A DNA stretch of 64,000 bases, from NCBI GenBank assembly GCA_040222875.1, contig JAVKCG010000004.1:496001-560000 (forward strand), given 5' to 3'. The stretch's first letter is position 1; every line of letters starts with the position of its first letter. The notes below the pieces were generated by a model that was not told the DNA's origin, ran no database searches, and was given only the letters and a program-made list of their open reading frames with translations. The DNA is from JAJCYL01 sp040222875. GTDB taxonomy: Bacteria > Bacteroidota > Bacteroidia > Cytophagales > Cyclobacteriaceae. The translations under genes were made by a program, and so were the position numbers. This document shows, piece after piece, positions 62,871 through 64,000 of this stretch.

Positions 62871-63866
62871 ATGGCCGTAGCTGAAGCAACATCACCAGAT
62901 ATTAAAAAAGAACATCAGGAAAAGATAAAGCAGGTATTTAATGAGGTAGGGCGAATTATCGTAGGACAGGAATATATGCTCAACCGACTTTTGGTTGGCC
63001 TGTTCACTCAAGGGCACATATTACTTGAAGGTGTGCCTGGTCTAGCAAAAACAATGACAATTAATACCCTGGCAGAAGTACTTCACTTAGATTTTAAAAG
63101 AATCCAATTCACGCCAGACTTACTTCCAGCTGATTTGGTCGGCACCATGATTTACAACCAGAAGTCATCTACTTTCGAAGTGAAAAAGGGGCCGATATTC
63201 GCCAATTTTATATTGGCTGATGAAGTGAACCGTTCACCCGCCAAAGTGCAATCGGCCTTATTGGAGGCCATGCAAGAAAAGCAGGTAACAATAGGGGAAA
63301 CAACCTACAATCTTGATCGGCCTTTCCTTGTCATGGCTACTCAAAACCCAGTGGAGCAGGAGGGTACCTATCCCCTACCTGAAGCCCAGGTAGATAGGTT
63401 TATGTTGAAGGTTAATATCGACTACCCCACCAAAGACGAGGAGCTGGAAATTATGCGACGAATGTCAAATCTTGGCTTTGATATGGGTGTAAATACTGTT
63501 CTCACAAAAGAGGATGTATTTGCAATTAGAAATGAAATCAATGAAGTAAACATCTCCGAATCGCTTGAGCGGTACATAATCGAACTGGTTTTTGCCACTC
63601 GCAACCCTAAAGATTTTGGACTTAACGATGAAGCCCATTACATACAGTTCGGGGCATCACCAAGGGCATCAATTAACCTGAACCTTGCGGCCAAAGCAAT
63701 TGCATTCTTTGACCAAAGGGATTATGTCTTGCCAGAAGATATAAAAGAGGTGGCCTCAGATGTTTTTAACCACCGTATTTTGTTGAATTACGAAGCAGAA
63801 GCTGATGGTATTACAACAAGGGACATCGTAAAAACCTTGCTGGGTAAAGTAAACATCAACAGGTAA
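62871..63866 (+). CDS. MoxR-family AAA+ ATPase
   Basis: 331 residues. Walker A GVPGLAKT (54-61), Walker B ILADEVNRSPAKVQSALLEAM, then ATQNPVEQEGTYPLPEAQVDRF, the MoxR hallmark. The C-terminal lid includes GASPRASINLNLAAKA. MoxR ATPases work as chaperones with von Willebrand-type proteins, usually encoded just downstream (DUF58, VWA, BatA-like); the window ends 134 bp after its stop, where no gene starts. This last stretch holds nothing I can identify. Confidence 0.92.
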   Translation: MAVAEATSPDIKKEHQEKIKQVFNEVGRIIVGQEYMLNRLLVGLFTQGHILLEGVPGLAKTMTINTLAEVLHLDFKRIQFTPDLLPADLVGTMIYNQKSSTFEVKKGPIFANFILADEVNRSPAKVQSALLEAMQEKQVTIGETTYNLDRPFLVMATQNPVEQEGTYPLPEAQVDRFMLKVNIDYPTKDEELEIMRRMSNLGFDMGVNTVLTKEDVFAIRNEINEVNISESLERYIIELVFATRNPKDFGLNDEAHYIQFGASPRASINLNLAAKAIAFFDQRDYVLPEDIKEVASDVFNHRILLNYEAEADGITTRDIVKTLLGKVNINR

Positions 63867-64000
63867 AAGGCCATCCGTTCTAACACTCGCCTTTGTAATT
63901 GCGAAAAGGAAAAATTACCATTTCAAACTATTAATTGACATTTGTCAAAGTTTTTATCAAACTTAGTGGGTGAGCAACGCAAGTTGTTCTAAGTTGTAAC

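Overview
The window reads as chromosomal DNA of a marine-type Bacteroidota bacterium, most likely order Cytophagales. The evidence is: C-terminal type IX secretion sorting domains on two large secreted proteins; a TonB receptor/DUF4249 lipoprotein pair; a Lacal_2735-family small protein; the Bacteroidota-type arginine cluster with an acyl-ornithine carbamoyltransferase; the gene order miaB - sigma54 activator - lptE - TPR protein - secG - groES - groEL; absence of Shine-Dalgarno sequences; and promoters of the Bacteroidota form TTTG/TTG - N18-20 - TAnnTTTG. Genus and species cannot be read from the sequence alone.

Layout. 1-5.2 kb (minus): 3'-truncated clpC, a WbqC-like protein, two small membrane proteins and a 7TM-AraC regulator. 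5.3-12.3 kb (plus): dCMP deaminase, a hydrolase, a START-like protein, an LptF/LptG permease, rpsO, pnp and the primary sigma factor. 12.3-19.1 kb (minus): a cysteine-desulfurase-like enzyme, then a cell-envelope group made of a T9SS-secreted protein, a three-PASTA membrane protein and a tandem D-Ala-D-Ala ligase with two complete ATP-grasp modules. 19.2-27.7 kb: GNAT, cystathionine gamma-synthase, an AsmA-like giant, a UPF0175/DUF3368 toxin-antitoxin pair wedged in front of a FadI-type thiolase, and a D-hydroxyacid dehydrogenase. 27.8-36 kb: one 2738-residue secreted protein whose repeats count out as four seven-bladed beta-propellers followed by seven cadherin-like domains and a T9SS tail. 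36-44.3 kb: a tiny zinc-ribbon membrane protein, DoxX-like protein, TonB receptor/DUF4249 pair, lipase-like lipoprotein and an M49 dipeptidyl peptidase. 44.3-44.8 kb: a tandem intergenic repeat.

44.8-51.9 kb (minus) is the arginine operon: GNAT - argG - argC - argD - argF' - argB - argE. In front of it I found an unannotated 24-codon leader ORF with six arginine codons, five of them in nine codons. It lies 15 nt downstream of a Bacteroidota-type -7 box and overlaps mutually exclusive RNA hairpins. I interpret it as a ribosome-mediated arginine attenuator. argH is not in the cluster.

52-64 kb: a DUF6090 gene with an in-frame stop near its start, then the miaB-to-groEL cluster. The cluster is interrupted after secG by an array of two alternating hairpin families. 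The last 56 bp of the secG end have been duplicated on the far side of that array. The window closes with an unknown lipoprotein and a MoxR ATPase.
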